DNA of 64,000 nt, taken from Peronospora farinosa. Taxonomy: Eukaryota > Oomycota > Peronosporomycetes > Peronosporales > Peronosporaceae. Each line of letters opens with the position of its first letter. Within the stretch, counting starts at the first letter, position 1. The stretch covers positions 930,001-994,000 of the forward strand of contig CANTFK010000983.1 of NCBI GenBank assembly GCA_947646735.1, in the 5' to 3' direction. Shown here in pieces: positions 21,626 to 33,305 of the stretch. Below the pieces are notes generated by a model that searched no databases, was not told the DNA's origin, and worked only from the letters and a program-made list of their open reading frames with translations. Position numbers and translations under genes: made by a program.

Positions 21626-22528
21626 ATGGGTACACCCACACGAACGGACCGCGTGCTGTCCGAAGCCGCTGATAAAGTGGCCAAAGCAGAAGAAGCTGCT
21701 CGTCAATACGAGGCTCAGTTGTCAGAGGCGGCGTTCAAGAAGCGTCAATTAGAGGAGGAGAATGAAAAGCTGCGGGCTTCCATACTTAATATGGCACTTC
21801 AGAACGCCAGTGTGGATCTGCGACGCGAACATGTGCAGCTGCGTCAGACATTGGACTCGTACCAGACGAAAATTGATCAAATGAGAGAGATCTCGTTGCT
21901 TTCGGCCAAGGTGGTGGACAGGTAAGTGGCATTTTAACAAAAGGTGTATGTTTTGCTGGGAAACAAACATTGACAAAAAGGTGAATGGGTTTGTGTAGCC
22001 GGATTAAAACCAAGCAAGGCCGCCAATATGTGGAGTACAAGCTACAAATTGTGACAGACGTTCGAGGCACATTAGTGCTTTGGCATCGATACAGCACGTT
22101 TTTGTAAGCTGATGTTTTTTTTCATTGAATCTGTCAAAAGGTGTATGTTTTTTCGTGTCCTAACTCAAGTGTCTATTTTTTACAGGAACTTGGCAGCGAC
22201 GCTTAAGGCTAAAAACCCAAGCAGTGATCACGATATTCCGGAACTCCAAACCCAAAGTCTCACTGGATTTTTCTCGGATCAGCTGATAATTGATCGCATT
22301 GCGAAACTTAATGAGTTTCTGGATGTCGTGACGAAAGCTGATGAGTTTCAATGGGGCATTCGAATAGATAAAGACACGTGCGTGTACAAACGCAAGAGCA
22401 AACGCACGGACCGTTTGTACAGTGTTGGATCTCGGGAGAGCATTTCGACACTTACGCCCAGTATGCGAGACAGCATGTTTATGCCCATGTCTTCGAGAGC
22501 ATCGACTATCTCTATGGATTCTTATTAG
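21626..22528 (+). CDS. Coiled-coil PX-domain protein, paralogue of the myosin tail
   Basis: Three exons: 21626-21921, 21999-22103 and 22186-22528. Introns are 77 and 82 nt with GTAAGT..TAG and GTAAGC..CAG. The product is 247 residues. Residues 1-95 are a coiled coil (DKVAKAEEAARQYEAQLSEA, ENEKLRASI). A PX domain follows: KVVDSRIKTKQGRQYVEYKL, WHRYSTFLNLAATL, IPELQ, IIDRIAKLNEFLD, then a Ser/Thr-rich tail. PX domains bind phosphoinositides on membranes. It aligns end to end with the C-terminal 260 residues of the myosin next door, which has no introns there. The start is the first ATG after an in-frame break, with a pyrimidine-rich leader. It probably acts at endosomal or vesicle membranes (inferred). 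Confidence 0.88.
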
Positions 22529-22654
22529 CAGAGCTTTTTTTTGGTTCCAGATATTGGGTATAGCTGGTGGAAAATTGGACTGCAGAGATGACAAGGTAGT
22601 AGTGTATTACAGAAAACAACAATGTGGCAAGACAAGGAAGGAACAATGAAGCCG

Positions 22655-22658
22655 AGAG

Positions 22659-22693
<35 letters not shown>

Positions 22694-22780
22694 TCGAGCA
22701 GAAAAGTTGATACACTTGAACGTGCCTGATGTACAGGGTAGAGTGTTTGTCGAGTTGCATTGCCAGATTAACGACAAGAG

Positions 22781-22842
<62 letters not shown>

Positions 22843-22865
22843 GAGGACAAGGAAGTGAGAGAGAG
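22655..22865. repeat. Two (GA)n microsatellites
   Basis: (GA)n at about 22660-22690 and 22783-22858 in the interval between the PX gene and the myosin gene. They create spurious Ser-Leu-Ser-Leu frames on the minus strand. A G-homopolymer sits at 23093-23107. Nothing else is seen between 22529 and 23270. Confidence 0.95.
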
Positions 22866-23270
22866 ACATAATACAAGCGTTGTTTTTTTTACATTGGCGT
22901 TGGCATTAACCTTTCGTGTCTTTGTTTGTTTATATGACCTAGTTACTATAATGAAACTAACTGTATTCGTTAACCATTCCTGCCACCTTTTTTCAAAAAA
23001 CAAAAATAAAAAAAAATCTCTCGATGCAATTAAAACTCCCTTTCAGTTAAGTGAAAATCAGGTTCATCCCATGTTGATTGGCTAATAAAACGGAGGGGGG
23101 GGGGGGGCTATAAAGGCCAGACTAAAAAAAGAGGGAGAGACTTGTAAAAGAGTCAGTGTCACAAATAGAGACACTACCTATACGACAACTCGACGACCTT
23201 CTCCAACCTTAAAACAACACTATCATAAACCTAAAAGAAGACTTAACGAATAGTATTATAACGGTTTTTC

Positions 23271-23309
23271 TCTTCTTCTTCTTCTTCTTCTTCTTCTTCT
23301 TCTTCTTTT
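23271..23309 (+). repeat. (CTT)n microsatellite just upstream of the myosin ATG
   Basis: Twelve or so CTT triplets 20-60 bp before the start codon, probably in the 5' leader. Pyrimidine tracts are common near oomycete transcription starts. Copy number could affect expression (inferred). Confidence 0.85.
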
Positions 23310-23328
23310 AAAAGAAAGAATAAAGACA

Positions 23329-26300
23329 ATGGCTGAAGATGCAGTGGTTCTTCCTAGTGGAATGTTAGATAATGGAGCGATGGTTTGGGTTCCACATGAT
23401 CACCATGTTTGGAAAAAAGCGGTTGTGATGCAACGTGTCAATGACGGAACAAGTGCACAAGTTCGACTTCAACCAAATGATGACGGAGAATGGGAACCAG
23501 ATGATGGCGTGGAAAAAATTGTCAACATTCGAGACATTGCACGTTTAGCAGGAGAAGTTTCGGATGAAGCAATGCCCATTTGTAATGTCTTTGAAGCTGA
23601 AGGGGCAAATGATATGTGCACGTTGAATCATTTACATGAACCAGCTGTACTGAAGAATTTAGAATTACGGTTTGCCAAGAAAATGCCATATACTTATACG
23701 GGAGCAATATGTATTGCAGTGAATCCATATCAATGGCTTGATCTTTATGGTCGTGAACTCTATGAACAATATCTGGATCAACCACGAGATTCTTTGGCCC
23801 CTCATCCTTTTGCTTTATCAGCTACTTCTTATTTGGACATGAAGAGAACACAAGTGGATCAAAGTATCCTTGTAAGTGGTGAATCTGGTGCTGGAAAGAC
23901 CGAGACGGTCAAGATTATGATGAATCATTTGGCTTCGATCTCTGGTGGTGGTAATCATGGAACCAAAGTCATTGATCAAGTCTTGCAATCTAATCCGTTA
24001 CTCGAGTCATTTGGTAATGCGAAAACCAAACGCAATGACAATTCGAGTCGGTTTGGTAAATTTGCACAGCTACAGTTTGACAACATGGGTTTGCTCGTGG
24101 GTTGTCTGTGTGAAACCTATTTGCTTGAGAAAAGTCGCGTCGTCGGCCAAACGGAAGGTGAACGCAATTACCACATTTTCTACCAGATCTTTTGCTTGCC
24201 AGAGGATCGAAAGAAGGAGCTCAAGTTGAGTGGTGACGTTACCAGCTACAAGTACGTGACCGAGGGCGCGGATGCAGAACTCACGGGAATAGATGATGTG
24301 CAGTGTCTCAAGGAGACACAGAATGCTTTGGATACGATTGGTATCTCGACTGAGGAACAGAATGCTATTTTTGAAATTGTGGCTGCGATCCTGAACCTTG
24401 GTGAAGTGGAGTTTGCACCAAATGCAAATGATAGTGAGAAAAGCCACGTGAGCAATGAGCACATTGTGGACAACGTCGGTGCCTTGCTATGTACAAAGAG
24501 CGAGGCACTCTACTCGACGTTGCTCGAACGCTCGATTACGGCTGGTTCCGAGTCATACACGATTCCGCTGAACGCTGAGCAGGCCTCGGACCTGCGTGAC
24601 GCTCTGGCGAAGGGTATGTACACGCAGCTGTTCGACTGGTTGGTTCACCGTATCAATAAGGCTATTTGCTCCACGAGCAATGCCAAGACGCACATTGGCC
24701 TATTGGATATCTTTGGTTTTGAGAGCTTCGACCAAAACGGTTTCGAACAACTTTGCATAAATTACGCAAACGAGAAGCTGCAGCAGAAGTTCAACAGCGA
24801 TGTCTTTAAGGATGTGCAGCAAGAGTACGTGGATGAAGGCATTCCGTTGACTCTAGTGACCTTCGAGGACAACCAGCCGATCCTTGACCTTATTGAGGGT
24901 CGAATGGGAATTGTTGGTATGCTGAACGAGGAAGTGCTTCGGCCTCAAGCCACCGACAACACCTTCGTGAGCAAGGTTCTGGACGCTTGCAGCGATCACC
25001 CGAGCATTGAGAAGAACAGAATCAATCCGCTGGAGTTCACTATCCATCATTATGCTGGTGACGTGACATACAACGGTACGGGCTTTTTGGAGAAGAACAA
25101 GGACACACTGCCTACGGATATGGTGCAGCTGCTGTCTGGTAGCAAGAACAATGTCGTTTCAGGCATCTTTACGTCCACACAGACGAGTAAGCGCAACAGC
25201 CGTGGCAAGAAGGGGAAGGAAGTTCGCCAAAAAGGTTTCCTCGTCGGTAACACTATTGCTGGTGCCTTCCGTAAACAGTTGTCTGAACTAATGTTGACCA
25301 TTAACAAGACCTCATCGCAGTACGTGCGCTGCATCAAGCCTAACGCCAACAAGAGTGCAGTGGAGTTCGACCGCCTCATGATTGTGGAGCAGCTACGTTG
25401 CGCGGGTGTGATTGCTGCTATTCGCATCAGTCGTGCAGCCTTCCCGAATCGTTTGCAGCTTGTTGAGTTCCAGCAGCGCTTCCAGATTATTTGTCCGTCG
25501 GCCTTACGCGATGCGAAACCTTGTGATATGGTTGCTGGTCTGCTAAAGGAATTGATTCCCGATATTGCTACAACTATGCAGAACACCAAATTCGCCGTGG
25601 GTACGACAAAGGTGTACTTTAGCTCGGGTCTGTTACAAAGATTGGAGGACCGTCGAAACGTGATTCTCAAGGACCACGCAATTCTTCTTCAGAAAACGTT
25701 GCGCGGCTACGTGCACCGCAAGCGCTTCCTGCGTCAGTGCACTGCAGTAGTTCAGATCCAAGCCATTACTCGTGGTGGTCTTCAGGCCAAGCGCTACCGG
25801 ACGCTGCGTGCCGGTGTTATTAAGCTGCAGTCTCTGGCGCGTGGCCGCAAACAGCGTTACTTGTTTGCACTTCTTGTCAAGCGTGTCCGGAAGGAGCGCG
25901 AGCTTGCGCAGGAGCGCCTCCGCAAGATTGCGCAGCAGGAGGCGATGGAGCGTATGCGTCAGAAAGAGATGGAAGAGCGCGAGCACAGCGACCCCCAACC
26001 GGTAAGCTTTACTATTGCTGTCTTGACGTAGACCGTGCAGCATTACTTAGGATATTGTTGTGTGATAGGAGCCTGTGGAAGATGATTGGAGTGACGAGGA
26101 GGAAGAGGAGGAAATGATGGAGGGATCGGCCGGCCCTGTATCTCCGCGTACGCTCCGTGCCCTCACGGAAGCGGCGTCTAAGGTCGCCGAGGCAGAATCT
26201 GCAGCTCGAGACGCCAAATCGGCCGCTGAGGCGGCTCTAGAGTTGAACCACGAACTGATCTCTCAGAACGACCGTTTGCGCTCTACTCTGTCGTCCAACG

Positions 26301-26866
26301 TGGCTGAGTATGCTGACGCCGAGCTGCTGCGTGAGAATGAGCGTTTGAAACAGCAGGTGGTGCAACTCCAGACGAAGCTGGTGCGTTCACAGGAGGTCTC
26401 TCTTATTTCCGCCAAGGTGGTGGACAGCCGAATTACCTACCGGGAGGGTCGACAATTTGTCGAGTACAAGCTGCAAATCGAGACGAACACGCGTGGTACG
26501 CTGTATGTGTGGCACCGGTACAGCACGTTCCGTAACCTAGCAGCCACTCTGCAGACTAAGAACGGATACAAACGCAAGGAGATTCCAGAGCTGCCAAACA
26601 AACAGCTCTTTGGCAACTTTTCAGAAAAGATTATCCAAGACCGTGTAGCAAAGCTGAACCAGTTCCTTGAGGCTGCTACTAACGCTGAGTACCTCCAGTG
26701 GGGTATTCGTGTGGACCAAGATACGTGCGTGTACAAGCGCCGTGTGAAGAGCGCCTCGCGGGACAGCATCTCGAGCGCTAATATGCACTCATCGTCACCG
26801 CGTTCATCATCACGGTTGTCGATGAAGTCATTCAGCTTCCGTCGCGGCAGTACAGTTGGAAATTAG
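23329..26866 (+). CDS. Unconventional myosin with IQ motifs, coiled coil and PX tail
   Basis: Two exons, 23329-26001 and 26069-26866 (67-nt intron GTAAGC..TAG), giving 1156 residues. Residues about 12-65 are the SH3-like N-terminus (MVWVPHDHHVWKKAVV). The motor follows: P-loop GESGAGKT at 184-191, switch I NAKTKRNDNSSRFGK at 230-244, switch II DIFGFESF from 460, SQYVRCIKPN and the converter. IQ-like repeats (LLQKTLRGYVHRKRF, VQIQAITRGGLQAKRY, LQSLARGRKQRY) lie at about 785-850. An acidic patch, a coiled coil and a PX domain (about 1005-1125) complete it. All catalytic motifs look intact. It moves on actin, and PX suggests membrane cargo. The layout fits the oomycete PX myosins (class XXX as I recall). 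It lies in tandem after the small PX paralogue. Confidence 0.96.
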
Positions 26867-27465
26867 TCTGTTTCATCTTGTAAGTGTATCGTCGTGCAAA
26901 CGCGCGAATGGACTAAAGGATAGGTACGGCATGTCAACACCAATTTCGGCCAAAGATTCAGCGGCGTTAACGAGTGGAGTTGCAGTGTTGCACTCGTATG
27001 ATACTGCTGCTCGCAGTGAGTTAAAGAGAATCCAGATTGCTACGGCGTTGGAGCCTATTAAGGAAGACATAATGGAACAGCAAGTAAAAACACACATTAG
27101 ATGGAAGTTCTGCGTAATGCTTTATTCTTCTCAAGTTTGTTGATGAGTCTGGATGGCGCTGCGTTAGACTGATATTTGATATACGTTGCGCTAGAGTACA
27201 TAAAAAAAGAGTGGCAAAATTACACAACGACAGTCGATAGTGTGTGCTTGAATGTAGCAAGCAGCAGCGAACATCCGAAGGCTCAATGCCTTCCTCAAAA
27301 GACTGCAAAAGTCCGACACTCGTAAATGAATTTGTCAAATGACGAGTTCACTTTTCATTTTGTGGCTTCCAACTCCTGCATCTGTCACGTACTGACAGTA
27401 CTACAATAGAACCACTAGCAGCTTCCAAATAATCATCAGCTGCGTCTTGCCGACACAACGTTCAA
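26867..27465. other. Intergenic between convergent genes
   Basis: About 600 bp between the myosin stop and the PIN1 stop. A 71-codon frame from ATG 26931 to 27143 (MSTPISAKDSAALTSG) has no recognised motif and is probably chance or 3' UTR. Confidence 0.6.
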
Positions 27466-28135
27466 TCACGCCGTGCGGAGGATAAGGTGCACTCCACTAT
27501 CCGTGTCCACGACATTGCTCAGTTCACCCACTGCCAATGCAAACCTATTAAATCAACAACAACAATAACAATATACTCACATCATTTAGCATCATCAAGT
27601 AGAAATCCTCGATATAACAATTGTATTTCTACTCACGTGGCGTCTTCAAAGGGTTTTTGCATCATTCCACGACCAAATGGACCAAGGTCACCACCACGAG
27701 TACCACTGCTACAGTCACTAAATTTCACTGCCAAATCCTCAAATTTGGCCTCCCCCGAAACAATCTGGGTACGTAATTCTAGATAGAAAAAAGCACTTTT
27801 TTGTCAGCAGTCGACTTGTAAAACCTCAACATATAAATAAACCTTCCTACGTTTTAATTGGACAATAGCCTCTTCCTTCGAACGAGTGATGTGATTGGAC
27901 AGACGTGAGGCTGTGAAGGGGTAGACAAAACACATCGGTTTAGGGCAAGAGGGTTCGTTACAGTTACTTCAGAGATACAACTTTATCGTACCCGGACGAC
28001 GTGAGCCACTGTGCTTGATAAGCAGATGCGATGCACGGACTTGATCTATACATACCCCACAGACCCATATATACTCAGACTCACTCACATTATCAATCAT
28101 CTAACATATCAATAGCACTACTTCGTACCAGTCAT
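27466..28135 (-). CDS. PIN1: PIN1-type parvulin peptidyl-prolyl isomerase, no WW domain
   Basis: Reconstructed from five minus-strand exons: 28135-28129, 28045-27992, 27910-27851, 27778-27637 and 27544-27466. The introns of 72-92 nt are all GT..AG, and the exons total 342 nt, giving 113 residues. The product reads [20 protein letters not shown], then [54 protein letters not shown] and [13 protein letters not shown]. These are the parvulin core motifs, with basic residues (KH..SRR) expected to favour phospho-Ser/Thr-Pro substrates and the catalytic Cys in SDCSS. The WW domain of animal PIN1 is absent, as in plant forms. The first exon is only 7 nt (ATGACTG). It is divergent from the COQ8-like gene. 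Confidence 0.9.
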
Positions 28136-28292
28136 TTTTGCGTGGTAAAAAGTAGAATGATTGTAGCATCGTACTTAGTATCGATATATCCTGTGGTCCA
28201 CACGAAAGAGTCCGTTACGAAACGCGTGGGATGCGACGGTGACAATCATTCTTGACGCGACGCATCGCACTCATTCTGCTTTTTTCGTCATC
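28136..28292. promoter_or_regulatory. Divergent promoter of PIN1 and COQ8-like genes
   Basis: 157 bp separate the two start codons. On the minus strand ATCATTCTACTTTTTACC (28161-28144) and on the plus strand CTCATTCTGCTTTTTTCG (28270-28287) both fit the oomycete initiator-FPR core promoter, 9-10 nt and 5 nt before the respective ATGs. This implies very short leaders if used. Confidence 0.6.
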
Positions 28293-30220
28293 ATGTGGAC
28301 GCAAGATTTTATGCGAGTGTTACAAGGCGCTCGGAAAGTGACGGAGCAAGTCATTCGTACGCAAAGTCCAATGATAACGACAAAGAGTGAACAGCTGTCA
28401 AAGCACGCCATGGAATTGAGTCGAATCGTTCCATCTTTTGTCAATTCGAACGCGTCACCAGCTGGGAATGCAATGGCTACACGGGAACAAGAGAAAGGAC
28501 CAGTGAGTACCACCCTCCTCAAAACGACGACAGAAAAGACACCAATGATTACGAATCACGTCAAAACGACTAGTTCAAAACAGAACGAACAGACGAGAGA
28601 ACATTCATTGCAAACAGAAAAGATACAAGCTACAATAAACGTTGCACAAGACGTCCCAATGGCTACAGAAAAGAAAAAAAGAAGACGACGAGGAAGAAAA
28701 AGAAGAAATAGTCCCACGTAAAGTATGGGAAGAAAAACGAGTCCCTTCATCACCTTTATCTCGAATTTTAGGTTTTGGAGGTCTTGCTGCCAAACTTGCA
28801 GTTGGCACAGCAGCAGAATTTGTACGAACGGGTGGAAAGAATGGCACATATAATGCTTTAGTATCCGATGCCAATGTGGAAAAGTTAGCGGAGACTTTAT
28901 GTACAATGAGAGGAGCAGCATTGAAACTTGGACAGATGTTAAGTATTCAAGATGAAGCAATGATTCCATCGAAACTAACGGTTGCATTGGATCGTGTTCG
29001 TGAAAAGTACGATTGCAGGATTGTATGTGTGATATTTGTTGCAAGTTTTTTAATGTTGTTGTTGCTGTGGTGGTTGCTGCTTTTTAGTGCACATGTCATG
29101 CCGAAGAACCAGCTGCATCAACAGCTTGAAACTGAACTTGGTGAAGATTGGCAAAGCAAGTTTCTAGAATTTGACGACGTTCCAATTGCTGCTGCGTCCA
29201 TTGGACAGGTATTTCGTTATTACAGAGCTGCTGATTTTAGATCCTCGTCGTAGCTGAATGTAGCATTGACATACGTTTGCTTGTGGGGGCTGCAATTTTT
29301 TTGTGTTGTAGGTCCACAGAGCTACGCTTCTGAACCGTGACCGCGTGGCAATTAAGATTCAGTATCCAGGTGTGGCTGATTCCATCGGCAGTGATCTGCT
29401 CAACCTCAAACGACTGGTGACATACACGAACATTTTACCACGTGGACTGTACATTGACGAGATCATTCGTGTGGGCGAGGAAGAACTCACAGCCGAGTGT
29501 GATTACATTAAGGAGGCGGAGAACCAGGAGCGTTTCAGGGAGCTTATCGAGCAGAGTGGCATGGGTGAACAATACGTTGTGCCACGCGTGTACCCAGAAT
29601 TGTCCACGGCACGTATTTTGACGACGCAATTAATCTCTGGAGTTGCGGTTGACAAAGCAGTGCATCTCTCGCAGGATGTGCGCAACAGTATTGGTCGTCG
29701 TCTCCTTGAGCTTACGATTCATGAGCTATTTAACTGGCGCTTCATGCAGACAGATCCAAACTGGAGCAACTTTATGTACAATGCATCCACTGACAAGATT
29801 GGGCTTGTAGATTTTGGTGCTGCTCGCGAGTATCCGAAGTCGTTCGTGGATGAGTACTTCAACGTTGTTTGGGCTGCAGCGAATGAAGACGAGAAAACGA
29901 TGATTGACTCTTCGATCAAGCTGCACTTCCTGACTGGCGACGAGTCTCCCGCTATGATGCGCGCCCATATTGCAGCTGGTATGGTGGTTGGTGAGCCCTT
30001 CCGGTCGCACGAGCCCTTTGACTTCCAAAAGAGCCAATTGACAACCAGACTCGGTCAGCACACAGAGGCGTTCATGCACGGTCGTTTGACACCCCCGCCG
30101 CAAGAAGCTTATAGTCTGCATCGTAAGCTTGCGGGTGCTTTTTTGATGTGCATCAAGCTGCGTGCCGTCATACCATGTCGGAGTGTACTTGAAGACGTGC
30201 ATCGCCAACATTACTCGTAG
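28293..30220 (+). CDS. COQ8: COQ8/ADCK-type atypical kinase (UbiB family), one frameshift
   Basis: Exons 28293-29006, 29088-29208 and 29312-30220 (introns of 81 and 103 nt, GTACGA..TAG and GTATTT..TAG). The exons sum to 3n+1. One surplus base lies around the A-run at 28669-28680, where the frame changes from a low-complexity N-terminus (possible mitochondrial presequence MWTQDFMRVLQGARKV) to the conserved part. Motifs: KLGQ in ALKLGQMLSIQDEAM (KxGQ), AAASIGQVHRA (Ala-rich loop), VAIKIQYPG (Lys), ECDYIKEAENQERF (ExD), FMQTDPNWSNF, and VDFGAAREY (DFG). All are diagnostic of COQ8/ADCK3, which supports coenzyme Q synthesis in mitochondria. About 580 residues if the base is an artefact or is bypassed. 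A real null allele is possible. Confidence 0.9.
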
Positions 30221-30684
30221 CCGAGTTCGCTTTGCAAGAAAGAAAAGAGAAGAAGCAGCAACAATTACTAAGACCAGATAAGAAAGCGCCCGACAGCCTC
30301 ATAAGACCAACTTGAGACGAGAATTCAAGAAGAAAACAATTTGATGCGTTTTGGATGGGAATACAAATGAGTATTTGCCATCGAACTTCACACGAGCTTA
30401 ATGATTGCTTGTTTGGTCGATTGAGAAAGGCAACTACAGAATTAATGAAGCTACACAGGACGCGAGTGCGAGAAAGGTAGTTTTTTGAAGCTGCAAACTT
30501 GCGAAGAGCTCTCATTTTCGTTTTTGTGGACTGCAAACAAGTTAGACCGTGTGCAACATGTTTGTGGCCCAAATCCGTTTAGCGGCCGTGGGGATGACGG
30601 AAAGCCGGGCTGGGATTCTACGACTCATTGGGGTGGTTATTATCATTGCTGTTTGCTCTAGTAACTATTAGATCTAACTAGCTA
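30221..30684. other. Intergenic, no supported gene
   Basis: About 460 bp between the COQ8-like stop and the formin frame. It could hold the first exon of the formin: ATG at 30594 reads MTESRAGILRLIG before a possible GT donor. GACTCATTGG near 30626 is weakly initiator-like. Confidence 0.5.
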
Positions 30685-32520
30685 TTGACGTGTACGTGTC
30701 GATCGAGAAAGGGAGACTCTCTCAAGCCAAGAGGAGTTTGGACGGAGGACAAAGTGGAGGCACAGGTACGAATGCATCGACTAATGACGGTGCTTGATTT
30801 CTCATGTGGTGGAGTTTTACAGGCAACTACGACTACAGAAAGCGAAGACGGCCAAGACGATGATGATGCTCCTACTGCATCTGGTGCTGAGGACCCCTAC
30901 GAGCGCTATCGCAAAATGCTTAAAGTTGGCGTACCTCGACAAACGGTTGAGGAGCGAATGCGTATTGATGGAGTCAACAACGCGGGCCTAGATGGAGCCA
31001 ATATGAAAGGAGCATTGCACCCTGAGCAAACCCTTGCGCCAATAGCGAGTGATGTTCCTGTGATGAAGACGAAGCGTCGTAGATGGCACTGGACGGAAGT
31101 CTCCAAAGCCGACCGAGCCCCTCCTCCATTGGAAGGATCCCTGTGGATGCAGGTCAATGAAAAGGAAGCACACCAGCGGCTCACGGCTCCATCGCAAGCG
31201 TACATTCAAGAACTTTACGTGAGAGAGATTGGCAATATAGTGGAGAGCTCCAAACGTGCACCGTTAAAGAGGAACGCTAGAACAGCTTCCACGATTCAGC
31301 GTCCTTCTCGACCTAAGAGCACGAGAACGGTGCAAATATTGAAAGGGAACAAAGCTGTGAACCTCGAGCTCGCAGTAAACCGCATCACATCTCCGTTCGC
31401 CGACGTGGCTAAAGATGTCAATATCCTGACGGCTATGTATCTGCAAGACACGGATGTTAGGACGATTCTAGCGATGTGGCCTAGCATGGCTGAGGAAATT
31501 GCTCTCGAAGAATATTCGGAAGATTTTGAAGCTCTAAAACTTGTACGTTTTTGTCTGAAAAATGGAGCTGTGAGACCGCGATGCTAATTGTCCATGTTCC
31601 TTCAGAGCGAGCAGTTTCTGGTAACGATCCGCGCTGTTCCGATGGCGAAAGAAAAGCTTGAATGCCTCCTGCTGAAACTAGAGTTACCTTCACGAGCTGA
31701 GAACCTCAAGTACAGTCGACATGTACATACACAAATGATGAGTGAACTCTAACACAAATTGTGCACATATTTTGACTTCGTAGGCAAGCGGCGGGTCTAG
31801 TAACCCGGGCACTCAACCAACTCTGTTCGAGCCCCAAATTCACAAAAGTGATGCAACTCCTTCGGGACTTTGGTAATCTTGCAAACGAGGAATTTGTTGA
31901 AAATTACAGAGCAAGGTTCTCGCTGGAATCGCTGGCCAAGATGAGTCATACGAAGTCATTCGACAATAAAAACTCTATGCTTGATGGATTCTTGCATGTC
32001 CTCTGGGTACGAACTTTGCGGAGCGAATGAAGTCATTTGTAAGAAATTTGACTTGTTTGAATGTTTTGCAGATGGAAAACGATGGAAAGTTGTCGGACTT
32101 TTACGATGAAATCAATCTTGTCTTGCAGTGCAAGAGTGTCTCTGTGGACGGTCTGACGTCCGAAATGAATCAGCTTCGTGAGGGCTACGATTTGGTGAAA
32201 TCAGTGGCTCTTGCAAGCAGCGATGCTTCCGACGATGGCGCAAAGCTAGCACAAAAAGCTTTTACTCAATTTGCTGACGATGTGGACGACAAGCTCCGTG
32301 GTGTGCAGACAAGTTTAGACATCATGAACATAAGTGTAAGCCTTCGTACTGGATTGTACCAGCACGTTTTTTTTTGACATGTCTTAACACTGTTCGTTTG
32401 TAGAAACGCAAATTCCAGTCCTGGTTTGAAGAAGATGCAAGGGCACCACTTGATCAACATCTCAAAGCGATTGTCCATTTTGCATTAGCAGCTAAAACTA
32501 AAAACTCTCTACTCAACTAA
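30685..32520 (+). CDS. Formin-homology-2 (FH2) protein, short, without FH1
   Basis: Exons: to 31542, 31606-31709, 31784-32006, 32072-32335 and 32404-32520 (introns 63-74 nt, all GT..AG, phases consistent; 475 residues from 30823 on). The 5' end is unsure. The frame opens without ATG at 30685, the first in-frame ATG is 30772, and 30766-30822 could be a 57-nt intron. Features: YRKMLKVGVPRQTVEERM, WHWTEVSKADRAPPPLEGSLW (FH2 entry), TAMYLQDTDVRTIL, and the FH2 signature GNLANEEFVENY..FSLESLAKMSHTKSFDNK. FH2 dimers nucleate and processively extend actin filaments. No proline-rich FH1 is visible, so profilin feeding may be absent. It is near another actin-related gene, the myosin. Confidence 0.85.
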
Positions 32521-32793
32521 CACACTGTCATACCAATGTATCAAGTTTTGATTGATTTCTATGCTATGATGTTGCTAGTAGCGACAGTCTAAATCTCTAG
32601 TAGCAAGACTTGTGCTTTCGCTAGTAACGCTTTGTTTCAATGGAAAGACTTGTCAAATGTAGCATCATTTTTTCAAAAGATGCAAGTGGTATATTCCATA
32701 TTGTGTGTACAGGAGCGTAGGGTAAGACAATTACTAGGATAGAAGAGTCTCAGCTCATAAGTTATTGAGATATGATTAGAAAGAGGGTACTAG

Positions 32794-33246
32794 TTACAGT
32801 CCAATCATGGCGGCGTTCTTGCCAATAAAGAGCATGAACCGATTGCGACATTCTCGTAGTTGATCTTGCATATCGATGAGTTCAAAATGATTGTAATGGA
32901 CTTGACAAAGATGTTGCATCATTGCCAACATTTGTTGACACATTTCACGAATCTGTGGTACTGTAAATGTCTGTGACGAGGCCATAACTTCGCCTATTTG
33001 TTCCAATGTAGCGGAGAAACTCCGGACACGTGCATCATCACCACCAAGGTCTTTACATAAGTCCACAGCCATGAATAGTAAAAGTCCAAGCTCTTCACGT
33101 AATAATGTCGCTTCTTCAAGTACCATCTCGTACTCGAGTTCTGTCCATGAACAGCGTACGCGCTTTTCCCTGCAGTCATCAGGTAAGACGATTTTCCGTT
33201 TGCGACCAGTAGTGACCGATTGTGTTTGTTTATCTACGAGCAACAT
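32794..33246 (-). CDS. Hypothetical helical protein, 150 residues
   Basis: A single-exon frame convergent with the formin (274 bp between stops). It has a basic patch near residue 15 (GRKRKIVLP) and then mostly helix-forming sequence with many Leu, Met, Glu and Gln (EEATLLREELGLLLFMAVDL, EMCQQMLAMMQHLCQVHYN). No signal peptide and no family recognised. The frame is clean over 450 bp, codon use resembles the neighbours, and an initiator-like GTCATTCC lies about 55 bp upstream, which supports a real gene. Function unknown. Confidence 0.7.
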   Translation of the reverse strand: MLLVDKQTQSVTTGRKRKIVLPDDCREKRVRCSWTELEYEMVLEEATLLREELGLLLFMAVDLCKDLGGDDARVRSFSATLEQIGEVMASSQTFTVPQIREMCQQMLAMMQHLCQVHYNHFELIDMQDQLRECRNRFMLFIGKNAAMIGL

Positions 33247-33297
33247 ATTGAAGGTGTTTGAAGATGCTTTTGTTGATAAAATGGTGATGGTACCGAT

Positions 33298-33305
33298 GGA
33301 ATGAC
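33298..33305 (-). promoter_or_regulatory. Initiator-like GTCATTCC before the 150-residue gene
   Basis: On the minus strand GTCATTCC followed about 15 nt later by CACCATTTT, about 55 nt before the ATG. It resembles the oomycete Inr plus FPR but with wider spacing. Confidence 0.35.

Noticed and set aside
22512..23003. Minus-strand frames rich in Ser-Leu repeats
   Set aside because: They are translations of the (GA)n microsatellites and have no other content.
27487..27786. Plus-strand 99-codon frame
   Set aside because: It lies opposite exons 4-5 of the PIN1 gene and the intron between; the minus strand gives a complete parvulin.
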